A DNA stretch of 16,578 bases from an uncultured Clostridia bacterium (GTDB taxonomy: Bacteria > Bacillota > Clostridia > Oscillospirales > Ruminococcaceae). The notes below the pieces were generated by a model. It was not told where the DNA came from. It saw only the letters and a program-made list of their open reading frames with translations, and did not search any database. The stretch spans positions 1 to 16,578 of the forward strand of contig CALMXN010000151.1 in the NCBI GenBank assembly GCA_937871145.1, in the 5' to 3' direction. The translations under genes and the position numbers were made by a program. The number at the start of each line of letters is the position of its first letter. Position 1 is the stretch's first letter. Below are positions 6,701 to 14,474 of the stretch, piece by piece.

Positions 6701-7432
6701 TTAACTTTTCCAGATAAATTCACATTCAAAGCATATCTTATCGCAGACTTTTCCTACTATAACATTTCTGTTATCTTCCTCAAAGGCATACATATCAATC
6801 TTCTCGCCAAGCACAGCTTCAGAAACATAATTTATCCTGAAGTTGTCGATATCCTTATCGTATTTCTCTTTTGGGAGGAAGTCGCACGCCATATCTGAAT
6901 AAACAGCATTATAAACATGGCCGTTTTCGTCAAGGTCGCTGATTCTTACTTCTCTTTGTCCGAGGAGATTAAGTTCACCATAATGAATTTTGCCAACCGG
7001 GAGGGCGAAGACCTCTTTATCCTCGTCCTGTGGCATATTGAAAGCATAGTAGGATGGCTTGTGTATCTTTCGTGTATTTGGGCTTGCGAGAATCCATCCG
7101 CTCTGAATACTTGCTGAAATCTTATTATTATTGATAATTTCTGTTCCACGAAGGAACATTGCGCCTTTTTTTCCGCTTTCCCACGTTCTTGTGATAATTT
7201 CATCAGGTTGCTTTGGATAATCAAATATCTTTACGCTAACACGTGACAACAGGAAAACCATATCCTGTTCCCAAAGGATTTCGTGGCCGTAGCCTTTTAT
7301 TGTATAATCGCTTCCTGCTATTTCAGAAGAACGTCTTAATATGGATGAAAGCTTCATTCTTCCCTTATAATCGCAGTCATAAAAGCAAACTCTCTGATTT
7401 TCCTCATAATGTGTAGCGTATTTTGTTTCCAT
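6701..7432 (-). CDS. Acyl-[acyl-carrier-protein] thioesterase
   Basis: Predicted to hydrolyse acyl-ACP to free fatty acid and ACP in the cytoplasm. It matches the FatA/FatB-like double-hotdog family: the first hotdog covers about residues 1-120 (FYDCDYKGRMKLSSILRRSSEIAG, then TWESGKKGAMFLRGTEI), and the second hotdog has the signature SDLDENGHVYNAVYSD, with Asp168, Asn170 and His172 (numbering from ATG 7432) as the likely active-site triad. 243 aa is normal for bacterial members. The frame extends to a GTG at 7450, but nothing like a Shine-Dalgarno site precedes it, whereas GGGGA lies 11 nt before the ATG at 7432, so the shorter form is chosen. It starts 24 nt after the serS stop with no terminator between, so both are probably co-transcribed. 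The chain-length preference cannot be read from the sequence. Confidence 0.88.
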   Translation of the reverse strand: METKYATHYEENQRVCFYDCDYKGRMKLSSILRRSSEIAGSDYTIKGYGHEILWEQDMVFLLSRVSVKIFDYPKQPDEIITRTWESGKKGAMFLRGTEIINNNKISASIQSGWILASPNTRKIHKPSYYAFNMPQDEDKEVFALPVGKIHYGELNLLGQREVRISDLDENGHVYNAVYSDMACDFLPKEKYDKDIDNFRINYVSEAVLGEKIDMYAFEEDNRNVIVGKVCDKICFECEFIWKS

Positions 7433-7456
7433 TTTCTGTATGTTCCCCACTTTTTG

Positions 7457-8737
7457 TTATTTAATAATGTCTTTTCCACCCATATACATTCTCAAAGCCT
7501 CAGGAATTCTTACACTTCCGTCAGCGTTAAGGTTATTTTCAAGGAAAGCAATAAGCATTCTTGGTGGAGCAACGCAAGTATTGTTAAGAGTATGTGCAAG
7601 GTACTTTTCGCCGTTTTCTCCCTTGACTCTGATACCAAGACGTCTTGCCTGTGCATCGCCGAGGTTTGAACAGCTTCCGACTTCGAAATACTTCTTCTGT
7701 CTTGGTGACCAGGCTTCAACGTCACAGCTCTTAACCTTAAGGTCTGCTAAATCTCCTGAACAACATTCAAGTGTTCTTACAGGAACATCAAGTGTTCTAA
7801 AGAAATCAACTGTATTCTTCCAGAGTCTGTCATACCATTCCTTGCTTTCTTCTGGCTTGCAGACAACAATCATTTCCTGCTTTTCAAACTGATGAATTCT
7901 ATAAACTCCACGTTCTTCAATGCCGTGAGCACCAACTTCTTTTCTAAAGCACGGTGAATAGCTTGTCAAAGTCTTTGGCAAGCGTTCTTCAGGGATAATT
8001 GTATCAATATATCTTCCTATCATTGAGTGTTCGCTTGTTCCGATAAGATAAAGGTCTTCCCCCTCAATCTTATACATCATACCTTCCATTTCAGCAAAGC
8101 TCATAACGCCTGTTACAACATTACTTCTTATCATGTATGGAGGGATAACGTAAGTAAATCCTCTGTCAATCATAAAATCTCTTGCATATGAAAGAATTGC
8201 TGAATGAAGTCTTGCAATGTCACCTAAAAGATAGTAGAAACCGTTTCCGCTTGTCTTTCTTGCACTGTCAATATCAATTCCATTGAGCTTTTCCATAATG
8301 TCAACGTGATAAGGTACTTCAAATTCAGGAACAAAAGGCTCACCGAACTTTTCAATCTCAACATTCTGGCTGTCATCCTTACCAATTGGTACACTGTCAT
8401 CTATAATATTTGGGATAACAAGCATTTTCTCTCTGATCTTTGCTTCATATTCTGTTTCAGAGCTTTCAAGTTCAGCAAGTTCTTTTGCAATTTCAGCAAC
8501 CTGTGCTTTAGCTTCTTCTGCCTCAGCCTTCATGCCCTTGCCCATAAAGCCACCAATCTGCTTGCTTATAACATTTCTCTGATTTCTGAGAGAATCGCAT
8601 TTTGTCTTTGCTTCCCTGAACTGCTTGTCAAGCTCAATTACCTCGTCAACCATAGGCAACTTGCTGTCCTGAAACTTCTTTTTAATGTTTTCTTTTACTA
8701 CATCCGGATTTTCTCTTAAAAACTTAATATCTAACAT
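7457..8737 (-). CDS. serS: Seryl-tRNA synthetase
   Basis: Class II aminoacyl-tRNA synthetase that charges tRNA-Ser (and tRNA-Sec if present) with serine. 426 aa. The N-terminal helical arm (about residues 25-105, charged and coiled-coil-like) binds the long variable arm of the tRNA. The catalytic core shows the TSE serine-binding motif at 234-236, motif 2 with SPCFRKE (Arg265, Glu267) and RIHQFEKQEM (279-288), and motif 3 with PPRMLIAFLE (391-400, Arg393). The text GTSEHSMIGRY and KSCDVEAWSPRQKKYFEVGSC departs from the common bacterial TAEVPLTN and DLEVWLP forms, so it belongs to a divergent clade. The start is ATG with AAGGGGA about 9 nt upstream. The 52-nt spacer after parB contains a parS site and no room for a T-box leader, so serS probably depends on read-through from parAB. 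Confidence 0.97.
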   Translation of the reverse strand: MLDIKFLRENPDVVKENIKKKFQDSKLPMVDEVIELDKQFREAKTKCDSLRNQRNVISKQIGGFMGKGMKAEAEEAKAQVAEIAKELAELESSETEYEAKIREKMLVIPNIIDDSVPIGKDDSQNVEIEKFGEPFVPEFEVPYHVDIMEKLNGIDIDSARKTSGNGFYYLLGDIARLHSAILSYARDFMIDRGFTYVIPPYMIRSNVVTGVMSFAEMEGMMYKIEGEDLYLIGTSEHSMIGRYIDTIIPEERLPKTLTSYSPCFRKEVGAHGIEERGVYRIHQFEKQEMIVVCKPEESKEWYDRLWKNTVDFFRTLDVPVRTLECCSGDLADLKVKSCDVEAWSPRQKKYFEVGSCSNLGDAQARRLGIRVKGENGEKYLAHTLNNTCVAPPRMLIAFLENNLNADGSVRIPEALRMYMGGKDIIK

Positions 8738-8763
8738 TTTGTACTTCCCCTTTATTGCTATTA

Positions 8764-8779
8764 TGTTCCACGTGGAACA
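8764..8779. other. parS: parS centromere site 1
   Basis: TGTTCCACGTGGAACA, a perfect 16-nt palindrome (18 nt with flanking A/T), differs from the Bacillus parS consensus TGTTNCACGTGAAACA at one position. It lies in the parB-serS spacer, 10 nt beyond the parB stop codon. ParB should load and spread from here. Confidence 0.93.
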
Positions 8780-8789
8780 TTTTATACTT

Positions 8790-9656
8790 TTATTGTGTAA
8801 CCTTTGCTAATAACTTTGCCAATTCTGATAAATCGTCTTTGTTGTAGAACTCTATTTCAATAGTTCCTTTATTTTTCGCTGAGTTTACTGTTACTTTTCT
8901 GCCAAGCTCTTGATTAAGTGCAAGCTCAACCTCTTTAAAGTAACTATCAATAACACTCTGTTTCTTTTCCTTGCTTTGTGGTTTGTTATTGCTCTCTTCT
9001 GAAATCTTTGCACAAAGCTTTTCAAGATTTCGCACTGTGAGCATATCTTCCTTGCATTTTTTAGCCAAATCAACCCTTATCTGTGAGTTTTCAACACCAG
9101 CAAGAGCCTTGGCATGTCCAATTGTGATATCACCATTTCTGAGCATATTCTGGATTTCATCCTCAAGCTTTAAGGCTCTAAGGCAGTTTGCAACGACTGA
9201 ACGGCTTTTCCCTACTGTTTTTGCAACTTCTTCCTGTGTCATATTATAATTATTAATCAAATCCTGATAACCGAGTGCTTCTTCAATAGCATTCAGGTTC
9301 TCTCTCTGAAGGTTTTCAATAAGTGCAACCTGCATAGTTTCCTGATCTGAAAGCTCTTTAATGTGAACAGGGATCTCATCAAGCCCCGCCATTCTGCAGG
9401 CTCTCCATCTTCGTTCGCCTGCAACAATCTGATAGGAACCATTTTCAAGTGGTCTGACAAGCAAAGGCTGTAATAAGCCATGCTGTCTTATTGAATCAGC
9501 AAGTGTTGCAATAGCTTCATCATCAAAGTCAATTCGTGGCTGTGACTTGTTAGGTTCAATTTCAGATATTCTCAAGGTCTGAGAAGAGCTTGATTCTGTG
9601 GAATTTTCAAAGAATAAGGCGTCCATACCCATTCCAAGGCCACGTTTTTTCGCCAT
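8790..9656 (-). CDS. parB: Chromosome partitioning protein ParB (Spo0J)
   Basis: CTP-dependent DNA clamp that loads at parS, spreads, and recruits ParA and SMC for origin segregation. 288 aa, usual length. The N-terminal tail KKRGLGMGMDALF carries the basic ParA-stimulating peptide seen in Spo0J. The CTP-binding domain has GERRWRA at 80-86 and ENLQRENLN at 114-122. The helix-turn-helix spans about 140-165 (MTQEEVAKTVGKSRSVVANCLRALKL). At the positions that separate ParB from Noc it has Arg152 and Gly180, the ParB state, with Cys158 and Lys163. A C-terminal dimerisation domain ends the protein. The start ATG overlaps the parA stop by 1 nt (TAATG), and GGGGGA lies upstream. It is translationally coupled to parA, and the gene is flanked by parS sites. 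Confidence 0.97.
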   Translation of the reverse strand: MAKKRGLGMGMDALFFENSTESSSSQTLRISEIEPNKSQPRIDFDDEAIATLADSIRQHGLLQPLLVRPLENGSYQIVAGERRWRACRMAGLDEIPVHIKELSDQETMQVALIENLQRENLNAIEEALGYQDLINNYNMTQEEVAKTVGKSRSVVANCLRALKLEDEIQNMLRNGDITIGHAKALAGVENSQIRVDLAKKCKEDMLTVRNLEKLCAKISEESNNKPQSKEKKQSVIDSYFKEVELALNQELGRKVTVNSAKNKGTIEIEFYNKDDLSELAKLLAKVTQ

Positions 9657-10453
9657 TATATTAATCCCCCTACCATTTTCTTTTTAGCGGTCTTTTCTCT
9701 TTTAAGGAATTCATTGCAGAATTCTTTATACGCATCTGCTCCCTTTGAGCTTTTATCGTAATACAATACTGGTTTTCCAAAGCTCGGGGCTTCAGAAAGT
9801 GTTACATTTCTCGGTATAACTGTATCATAAACCTTCTTCGGAAAGTGCTTTTTAACTTCAGCAACAACAGAAGCTGTGAGATTATATCTTCCAACAAACA
9901 TTGTGAAGATAATTCCCTCTATATCAATTGTCGGATTATAATGGTCACGGACTCTCTTAATTGTATCGTTAAGCTGAGTCAAGCCTTCAAGTGAATAAAA
10001 TTCGCACTGCAACGGAATAAGAACACTGTCACAGCAGGCAAGTGCATTCAATGTCAGCATACTTAATGACGGTGGACAATCAATCAGGATATAATCATAG
10101 TCCTGTTTAATTGTGAGAACCTGCATTTTAAGACGTTGAACACGATTATCAAGCATTGAAAGTTCTATTTCAGCACCAGCAAGCTTCTGTGCTGATGTAA
10201 CAACAGAAACATTCTTGAATTCAGTCTTTATTATAGCATCCTGAATTCTGCAAGCACCAATTATGGTTTCATAAACAGTGTTTTTTACTGCTTTTTTTCT
10301 TATACCAAAGCCCGTAGTGGTGTTACCCTGGGCATCAATATCTATAACAAGAACCTTATATCCCTTTGCGCCCAAGTAAGCCGCAAGGTTCACAACAGTA
10401 GTTGACTTCCCTACTCCGCCCTTCTGGTTGGATACAGAAATAACCTTTCCCAT
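9656..10453 (-). CDS. parA: Chromosome partitioning ATPase ParA (Soj)
   Basis: Deviant Walker A ATPase that binds DNA as an ATP dimer and moves or releases ParB-parS complexes; in Bacillus, Soj also modulates DnaA. 265 aa. KGGVGKST at 11-18 holds the signature Lys11 and Lys16; VIDIDAQGN (36-44, Asp40) is Walker A-prime; YILIDCPPSL is the Walker B region. The short N-terminus without a helix-turn-helix marks the chromosomal Soj type, not the plasmid type with autorepressor domain. GGAGG lies 5 nt before the ATG. It is transcribed from an extended -10 promoter just upstream and is followed directly by parB. Confidence 0.98.
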   Translation of the reverse strand: MGKVISVSNQKGGVGKSTTVVNLAAYLGAKGYKVLVIDIDAQGNTTTGFGIRKKAVKNTVYETIIGACRIQDAIIKTEFKNVSVVTSAQKLAGAEIELSMLDNRVQRLKMQVLTIKQDYDYILIDCPPSLSMLTLNALACCDSVLIPLQCEFYSLEGLTQLNDTIKRVRDHYNPTIDIEGIIFTMFVGRYNLTASVVAEVKKHFPKKVYDTVIPRNVTLSEAPSFGKPVLYYDKSSKGADAYKEFCNEFLKREKTAKKKMVGGLI

Positions 10454-10488
10454 ATAATCCTCCGTTCGCTTTTTAATGACATATTACC

Positions 10489-10516
10489 ATTATATCATCT
10501 TTTGAGTGAAAATCAA
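10489..10516 (-). promoter_or_regulatory. parAB promoter (extended -10)
   Basis: On the minus strand TTGATT (10516-10511), 16-nt spacer, then TGATATAAT, giving a TG-n extended -10 with TATAAT at 10494-10489. It lies between parS site 2 and the parA start, so ParB spreading from parS could influence its activity. Confidence 0.65.
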
Positions 10517-10531
10517 AGCTTTTTTATAAAA

Positions 10532-10547
10532 TGTTCCACGTGGAACA
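10532..10547. other. parS: parS centromere site 2
   Basis: TGTTCCACGTGGAACA, the same perfect palindrome as site 1, placed in the noc-parA spacer. Its right end touches the T-run of the noc terminator, and its left end is 16 nt from the -35 element of the parAB promoter. Confidence 0.93.
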
Positions 10548-10574
10548 AAAAAAGTGCAGGCAATTAATGCCTGC
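10547..10574 (-). terminator. noc terminator
   Basis: On the minus strand GCAGGCA (10574-10568), loop TTAAT, TGCCTGC (10562-10556), then AC and seven Ts (10553-10547). It separates noc from parAB transcription. Confidence 0.88.
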
Positions 10575-10594
10575 AAAAATAATATAAATATAAA

Positions 10595-10615
10595 TTAGGG
10601 GTTAGGGGTTAGGGG
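10595..10615 (+). repeat. Three tandem TTAGGGG heptamers
   Basis: TTAGGGG is repeated exactly three times. On the minus strand the units encode the last Noc codons (Pro-Asn-Pro), contain the noc stop codon TAA (10604-10602), and continue into the 3' untranslated part. The plus strand carries three G4 tracts separated by TTA. Confidence 0.9.
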
Positions 10616-11423
10616 TGTTCACTGGTATGCGTATGACATATTCGATATACTCGCTGTTCTGTGTCTTCTTCGCATCTGCTGCTACTCCTGCCATTTTGAC
10701 GGTTTCGACAGCTTTGTTAATTGTATTCATAAAAAGCCTTACGTCACGAAGAAGAACTGCACGCTTCTTGAAGTTTTCCCTCTCGTTTTCTGTACAGATA
10801 ATCTGTTCTATGAAAAGTTCAGTTTTCTCAACATTCATATTATGCTTTAAGACCTTGTCCACAACCTGTATACGCTGATCCGGGTCTTTAAGTTTTAATA
10901 ATGCCCTTGCGTGCCTTTCTGATAATCCACTTTCTTTTATGTATTTTCTTTCAGGTTCAGTGAGCTTTAATAAGCGGAGTTTATTTGCAATAGTTGATTG
11001 AGCCATCCCGAGTTTTATTGCAGCGTCTTCCTGAGTCATCCCGTATAAATCAATAAGCTGTTCTATTGCAGCAGCTTCATCAAAATATGATAAATCTTCA
11101 CGCTGAATGTTCTCGACCAATGCAAGTAAAGCTGAACTTCTGTCAGAAACCTCAATCATAATACAAGGTACACTCAGAAATCCAGCCATTCTTGCTGCCC
11201 TCAATCTCCTCTCGCCTGAAACAAGCTCATATCCCAGATCTGCTTTTCTAATAGTCAATGGTTGAAGTATTCCGTTCTGCTTTATACTGTCTGCCAATGG
11301 ACGTAATTCAGAATCGGTGAATACCGAACGTGGCTGATATGGATTCGGAAATATTTCCGTAATAGATATATCAAAGACTTTGTTTATAGTTTTTTCTTTT
11401 GTTATCCCAAAAATAGTGGCCAT
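10602..11423 (-). CDS. noc: Nucleoid occlusion protein Noc (ParB paralogue)
   Basis: Predicted DNA-binding, CTP-dependent protein that blocks Z-ring assembly over the nucleoid. 273 aa. It has the ParB fold: FPNPYQPRSVF at 25-35, GERRLRA at 70-76, VENIQREDLS at 103-112, helix-turn-helix at about 130-154 and LSERHARALLKL at 167-178. The four positions that set DNA specificity between ParB and Noc carry the Noc residues: Gln142, Lys148, Lys153 and Arg170. The short N-terminus ATIFGITKEK resembles the membrane-targeting amphipathic helix of Bacillus Noc (SRFFGLGEKE). The location between rsmG and parA is the same as in Bacillus. The start has GGGGG with 7-nt spacing. It has its own promoter and terminator. 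The alternative is a second ParB, which the specificity residues argue against. Confidence 0.9.
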   Translation of the reverse strand: MATIFGITKEKTINKVFDISITEIFPNPYQPRSVFTDSELRPLADSIKQNGILQPLTIRKADLGYELVSGERRLRAARMAGFLSVPCIMIEVSDRSSALLALVENIQREDLSYFDEAAAIEQLIDLYGMTQEDAAIKLGMAQSTIANKLRLLKLTEPERKYIKESGLSERHARALLKLKDPDQRIQVVDKVLKHNMNVEKTELFIEQIICTENERENFKKRAVLLRDVRLFMNTINKAVETVKMAGVAADAKKTQNSEYIEYVIRIPVNTPNP

Positions 11424-11443
11424 AGAAAATCCCCCTTTTTGTC

Positions 11444-11464
11444 ATACTAACTTGTATTTAGTAT
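11444..11464. promoter_or_regulatory. Inverted repeat over the noc -10 element
   Basis: ATACTAA (11444-11450), 7-nt spacer, TTAGTAT (11458-11464). It covers most of the predicted -10 hexamer and the likely start point, so it could be an operator or a 5' hairpin in the mRNA. Confidence 0.45.
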
Positions 11465-11488
11465 AACATTAATAGGAAATAATTTCCA
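11460..11488 (-). promoter_or_regulatory. Probable noc promoter
   Basis: On the minus strand TGGAAA (11488-11483; 4 of 6 matches), 17-nt spacer, TATACT (11465-11460; 5 of 6), about 37 nt before the noc ATG. No terminator is visible between rsmG and noc, so read-through from mnmG-rsmG is also possible. Confidence 0.55.
11475..11487. promoter_or_regulatory. Palindrome over the noc -35 element
   Basis: GGAAAT-A-ATTTCC is a perfect 13-nt palindrome overlapping the predicted -35. It shares the halves GGAAAT and ATTTCC with the Noc-binding site of Bacillus (ATTTCCCGGGAAAT), but in inverted order, so it is not that site. Confidence 0.4.
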
Positions 11489-11546
11489 TAGCCTGTCCGA
11501 TTAAATATTCTTTCTAATAATCTATATTATCTTTTTATTCAACATA

Positions 11547-12260
11547 TTATAAAGGCTTTTTTGTCATCTGACCTTTATTGCGTGGATATTTTGTCGGAGT
11601 ATGCGATATTTTCTTTATCACAACAAGTGTCCTGCCATCATTGTTGGGGAGAGTGTAGCTCTTTTTTTCAACAATCTCTCCGCCCAGTGTTGAAATTGCA
11701 TTGTGTGAATTATTAATTTCCTCAAGCCCGTTTGAACCTTTAAACGATACAAAATATCCCCCAACCTTAACAAAAGGCAGGCAATATTCACACAGTTCAG
11801 GGAGTGACGCAACAGCACGGGCAGTAGCTATATCAAATTTCTCTCTGAAATCGGCTTTCTGTCCGAATTCTTCTGCCCTACCGTGAACGCACTCCGCATT
11901 AACTTCAAGAGTATCTGTCAGCTCACTTAAAAAGTTAATTCTCTTATTAAGGCTATCGAGTAAGGTTAATTTCAAATCATTTCTCATTATAGCAAGCGGA
12001 ACGGACGGAAATCCCGCACCAGTTCCAACATCGATAAGCTTTGCATTCTGCGGCATATCAATATTCATAAAAGGGAAAACACTGTCATAGAAATGCTTTA
12101 TGGTTATCCCCTCCGGGTCAAGAATTGCAGTAAGATTGCACTTGTTATTCCACTGTACAAGCATATCCGAATATATTGAAAACTTTTCATACTGCTCATC
12201 ACTGACGCTCATTCCACCTGAAGAAAACAAGTCAATAAACTTATTTTTTTCTATTATCAC
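11547..12260 (-). CDS. rsmG: 16S rRNA (guanine-527 N7) methyltransferase RsmG
   Basis: SAM-dependent enzyme that methylates G527 in the 530 loop of 16S rRNA; loss gives low-level streptomycin resistance in other bacteria. 237 aa. The N-terminal WNNKCNLTAI (37-46) and the HFYDS motif (56-60) precede the SAM loop LIDVGTGAGFPSVPLAI (75-91). These are followed by LLDSLNKRINFL, the ARAVASLPELCEY active-site region and the conserved C-terminal KISHTPTKYPRNKG. The start is a GTG overlapping the mnmG stop by 1 nt (TAGTG) with GGGGAG upstream, so translation is coupled to mnmG. No terminator follows the gene. Confidence 0.96.
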   Translation of the reverse strand: MIIEKNKFIDLFSSGGMSVSDEQYEKFSIYSDMLVQWNNKCNLTAILDPEGITIKHFYDSVFPFMNIDMPQNAKLIDVGTGAGFPSVPLAIMRNDLKLTLLDSLNKRINFLSELTDTLEVNAECVHGRAEEFGQKADFREKFDIATARAVASLPELCEYCLPFVKVGGYFVSFKGSNGLEEINNSHNAISTLGGEIVEKKSYTLPNNDGRTLVVIKKISHTPTKYPRNKGQMTKKPL

Positions 12261-14140
12261 TATTTTCTCCCCTTCTGCTCAAGCCATATTAATAATACTG
12301 AAATATCTGCTGGGTTTACGCCTGAAACTCTTGAAGCCTGTCCAACGCTCAAAGGCTTTATTTTGTTGAGCTTTTCTATTGCTTCAAGGCGTAGTCCTCT
12401 TATTTCCTTATAATCAATATCAGCAGAAAGCTTTTTTACTTCAAGCTTTCTCATTGATTCAACCTGTTCAAGCTGAATTGCTATATATCCTTCATACTTT
12501 ATAGTGAGTTCAACCTGTTCGCGTACTTCATCAGATAATTCAGGACGTGCAGTGTCAAATACAGCAGTATCATCATAGAAAACCTGTGGCCGTCTTATAA
12601 GTTCAGCAAGCTTTATTCCTGTTGAAAGTCGTGTTGTACCGACACTTTCAAGATATTCATTAAGCTCATTTGTCGGTGACATATTAAGCTTCCACAATCT
12701 TTTTACTTCAGCTTCAATCTGTGAACGCTTTTCAAGAAGATGATTATAACGCTGCTCAGAAATCAGACCAATTTTATATCCGAAAGGAGTCAATCTTTCA
12801 TCAGCATTATCCTGACGAAGTAAAAGTCTGTACTCACTCCTTGAAGTAAGCATTCTGTATGGATCTGAACATCCCTTTGTAACAAGATCATCAATCAATG
12901 TACCGATATAAGAGGACGCTCTGTCAAGAACAAGCCCTTCTTTTCCCTGCATTTTCTTGGCTGCATTAATTCCCGCAATTAAGCCCTGTGCGGCAGCTTC
13001 CTCATAACCGGAAGTACCATTGAACTGTCCCGCACCAAAAAGTCCCGAAACATTCTTGAATTCAAGTGTCGGTAACAATTCAGTCGGATCACAGCAGTCA
13101 TATTCAATTGCATAAGCATTACGCATTATCTCGACATTTTCAAGACCTTTTATGCTTCTTAAAAATTCAATCTGTACATCTTCAGGAAGTGATGTTGACA
13201 TACCCTGAAGATACATTTCATCAGTACCAAGTCCCATTGGCTCAACAAAAAGCTGATGACGTGGCTTGTCAGCAAAACGGACAATCTTATCCTCAATACT
13301 TGGGCAGTATCTTGGGCCAACCCCCTCGATATTACCTGAATACATTGCTGAACGCTTAATGTTATCTTTGATTATCTGATGAGTTGTCTGATTTGTGTAA
13401 GCTATATAACAGGAAACCTTGTTTTCAAGCTTATCCTCGTTAGCAAAAGAAAACGGAACTATCTTCTCATCGCCGTCCTGTTTTTCAAGTGCGTCAAAAT
13501 TAATACTTCTCTTGTGAACACGCGCTGGTGTTCCTGTCTTGAATCGTCTTAAGGTTACGCCGGCTTTTTTAAGACTCTCTGACAAAAAAGCAGCAGGAAG
13601 CATTGAGTCTGGGCCACTTTCGTATGAAACATGTCCGACATGTATAAGTCCACGCAGAAATGTTCCTGTAGCAATTACAACTGCACCGACTTTATACCAA
13701 GTATTTATTCTTGTTCCAACGCCGACAACTTTTCCGTCAACGACTTCAATCTGAGTAATTTCAGCCTGCTTAACGTCAAGATTTTCCTCGCTCTCAACAG
13801 CTGACTTCATATAATTATGATATTTAATTCTGTCACTCTGCACACGAAGGCTGTGTACAGCAGGGCCTTTTCCTCTATTGAGAACTCTGCTCTGCAAAAA
13901 AGTTTTATCAGCGGCTTTTCCCATTTCGCCGCCAAGAGCATCAATTTCACGGACAAGGTGACCTTTTGCCGTTCCACCGATTGATGGATTGCAAGGCATT
14001 ACTGAAATATAATCAAGTGAAATTGTGAAAAGAACAGTTTTAGAGCCAAGGCGCGCACTTGCAAGTGCGGCCTCAACGCCAGCGTGACCTGCACCGACTA
14101 TTGCAACATCGTATTGGTTTATATATTTATCATCTATCAT
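12260..14140 (-). CDS. mnmG: tRNA uridine-34 5-carboxymethylaminomethyl synthesis enzyme MnmG (GidA)
   Basis: FAD-dependent partner of MnmE; together they install the aminomethyl-type group on U34 of tRNAs reading two-codon families. 626 aa, typical length. The Rossmann FAD motif GAGHAG is at 16-21, and the conserved MPCNPSIGGTAKGHLVREIDA (48 onwards) includes Cys50. YCPSIEDKIVRF, MGLGTDEMYLQG, GAGQFNGTSGYEEAAAQG, the SRSEYRLLLRQDNAD block and the C-terminal helical domain SVGQASRVSGVNPADISVLL (MnmE-binding) follow. AAAGGA lies 7 nt before the ATG at 14140. It overlaps rsmG and is separated from mnmE by an unusually long 642-nt spacer that contains repeats, so it may have its own promoter there, although none is clear. 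Confidence 0.98.
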   Translation of the reverse strand: MIDDKYINQYDVAIVGAGHAGVEAALASARLGSKTVLFTISLDYISVMPCNPSIGGTAKGHLVREIDALGGEMGKAADKTFLQSRVLNRGKGPAVHSLRVQSDRIKYHNYMKSAVESEENLDVKQAEITQIEVVDGKVVGVGTRINTWYKVGAVVIATGTFLRGLIHVGHVSYESGPDSMLPAAFLSESLKKAGVTLRRFKTGTPARVHKRSINFDALEKQDGDEKIVPFSFANEDKLENKVSCYIAYTNQTTHQIIKDNIKRSAMYSGNIEGVGPRYCPSIEDKIVRFADKPRHQLFVEPMGLGTDEMYLQGMSTSLPEDVQIEFLRSIKGLENVEIMRNAYAIEYDCCDPTELLPTLEFKNVSGLFGAGQFNGTSGYEEAAAQGLIAGINAAKKMQGKEGLVLDRASSYIGTLIDDLVTKGCSDPYRMLTSRSEYRLLLRQDNADERLTPFGYKIGLISEQRYNHLLEKRSQIEAEVKRLWKLNMSPTNELNEYLESVGTTRLSTGIKLAELIRRPQVFYDDTAVFDTARPELSDEVREQVELTIKYEGYIAIQLEQVESMRKLEVKKLSADIDYKEIRGLRLEAIEKLNKIKPLSVGQASRVSGVNPADISVLLIWLEQKGRK

Positions 14141-14474
14141 AATATTATCCTTTCAATGATAATAGCAAAATCTTATTTTAATATTTATCAAATTATCGGG
14201 GGCTTTGCGGTCGCCCCCATACCCCTTCGCATACAAAAACTAAAAGCAATTAATAGATATTCTTTTCTCTGTTTCAAAACAGAAACGGAAACAAGCACAT
14301 AGCAAGTTCTTTTGGCGGCATTGAAGTCGCCCCATACCCCTTCGCGTATAAAAATTAATTTTAGTTTATAGAATTTCTATTTTTGTTTCAAGACAGAAAG
14401 TAACATGAACATAATTAAGTTATTACTTTTTCTTTTCACTCGCACCGATACCCCTTTGAATAACATATATATAA

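Noticed and set aside
7237..7252. CACGTG core resembling a fourth parS
   Set aside because: The flanks (GCTAA and ACAAC) do not match the TGTTN and AAACA arms, and it lies inside the thioesterase coding sequence.
8738..8789. Possible T-box leader for serS
   Set aside because: The spacer after parB is 52 nt, far too short, and it is occupied by a parS site.
11475..11487. Noc-binding site near noc
   Set aside because: The half-sites are in inverted order and the CCCGGG centre is missing; no ATTTCCCGGGAAAT match was found in the window by eye.
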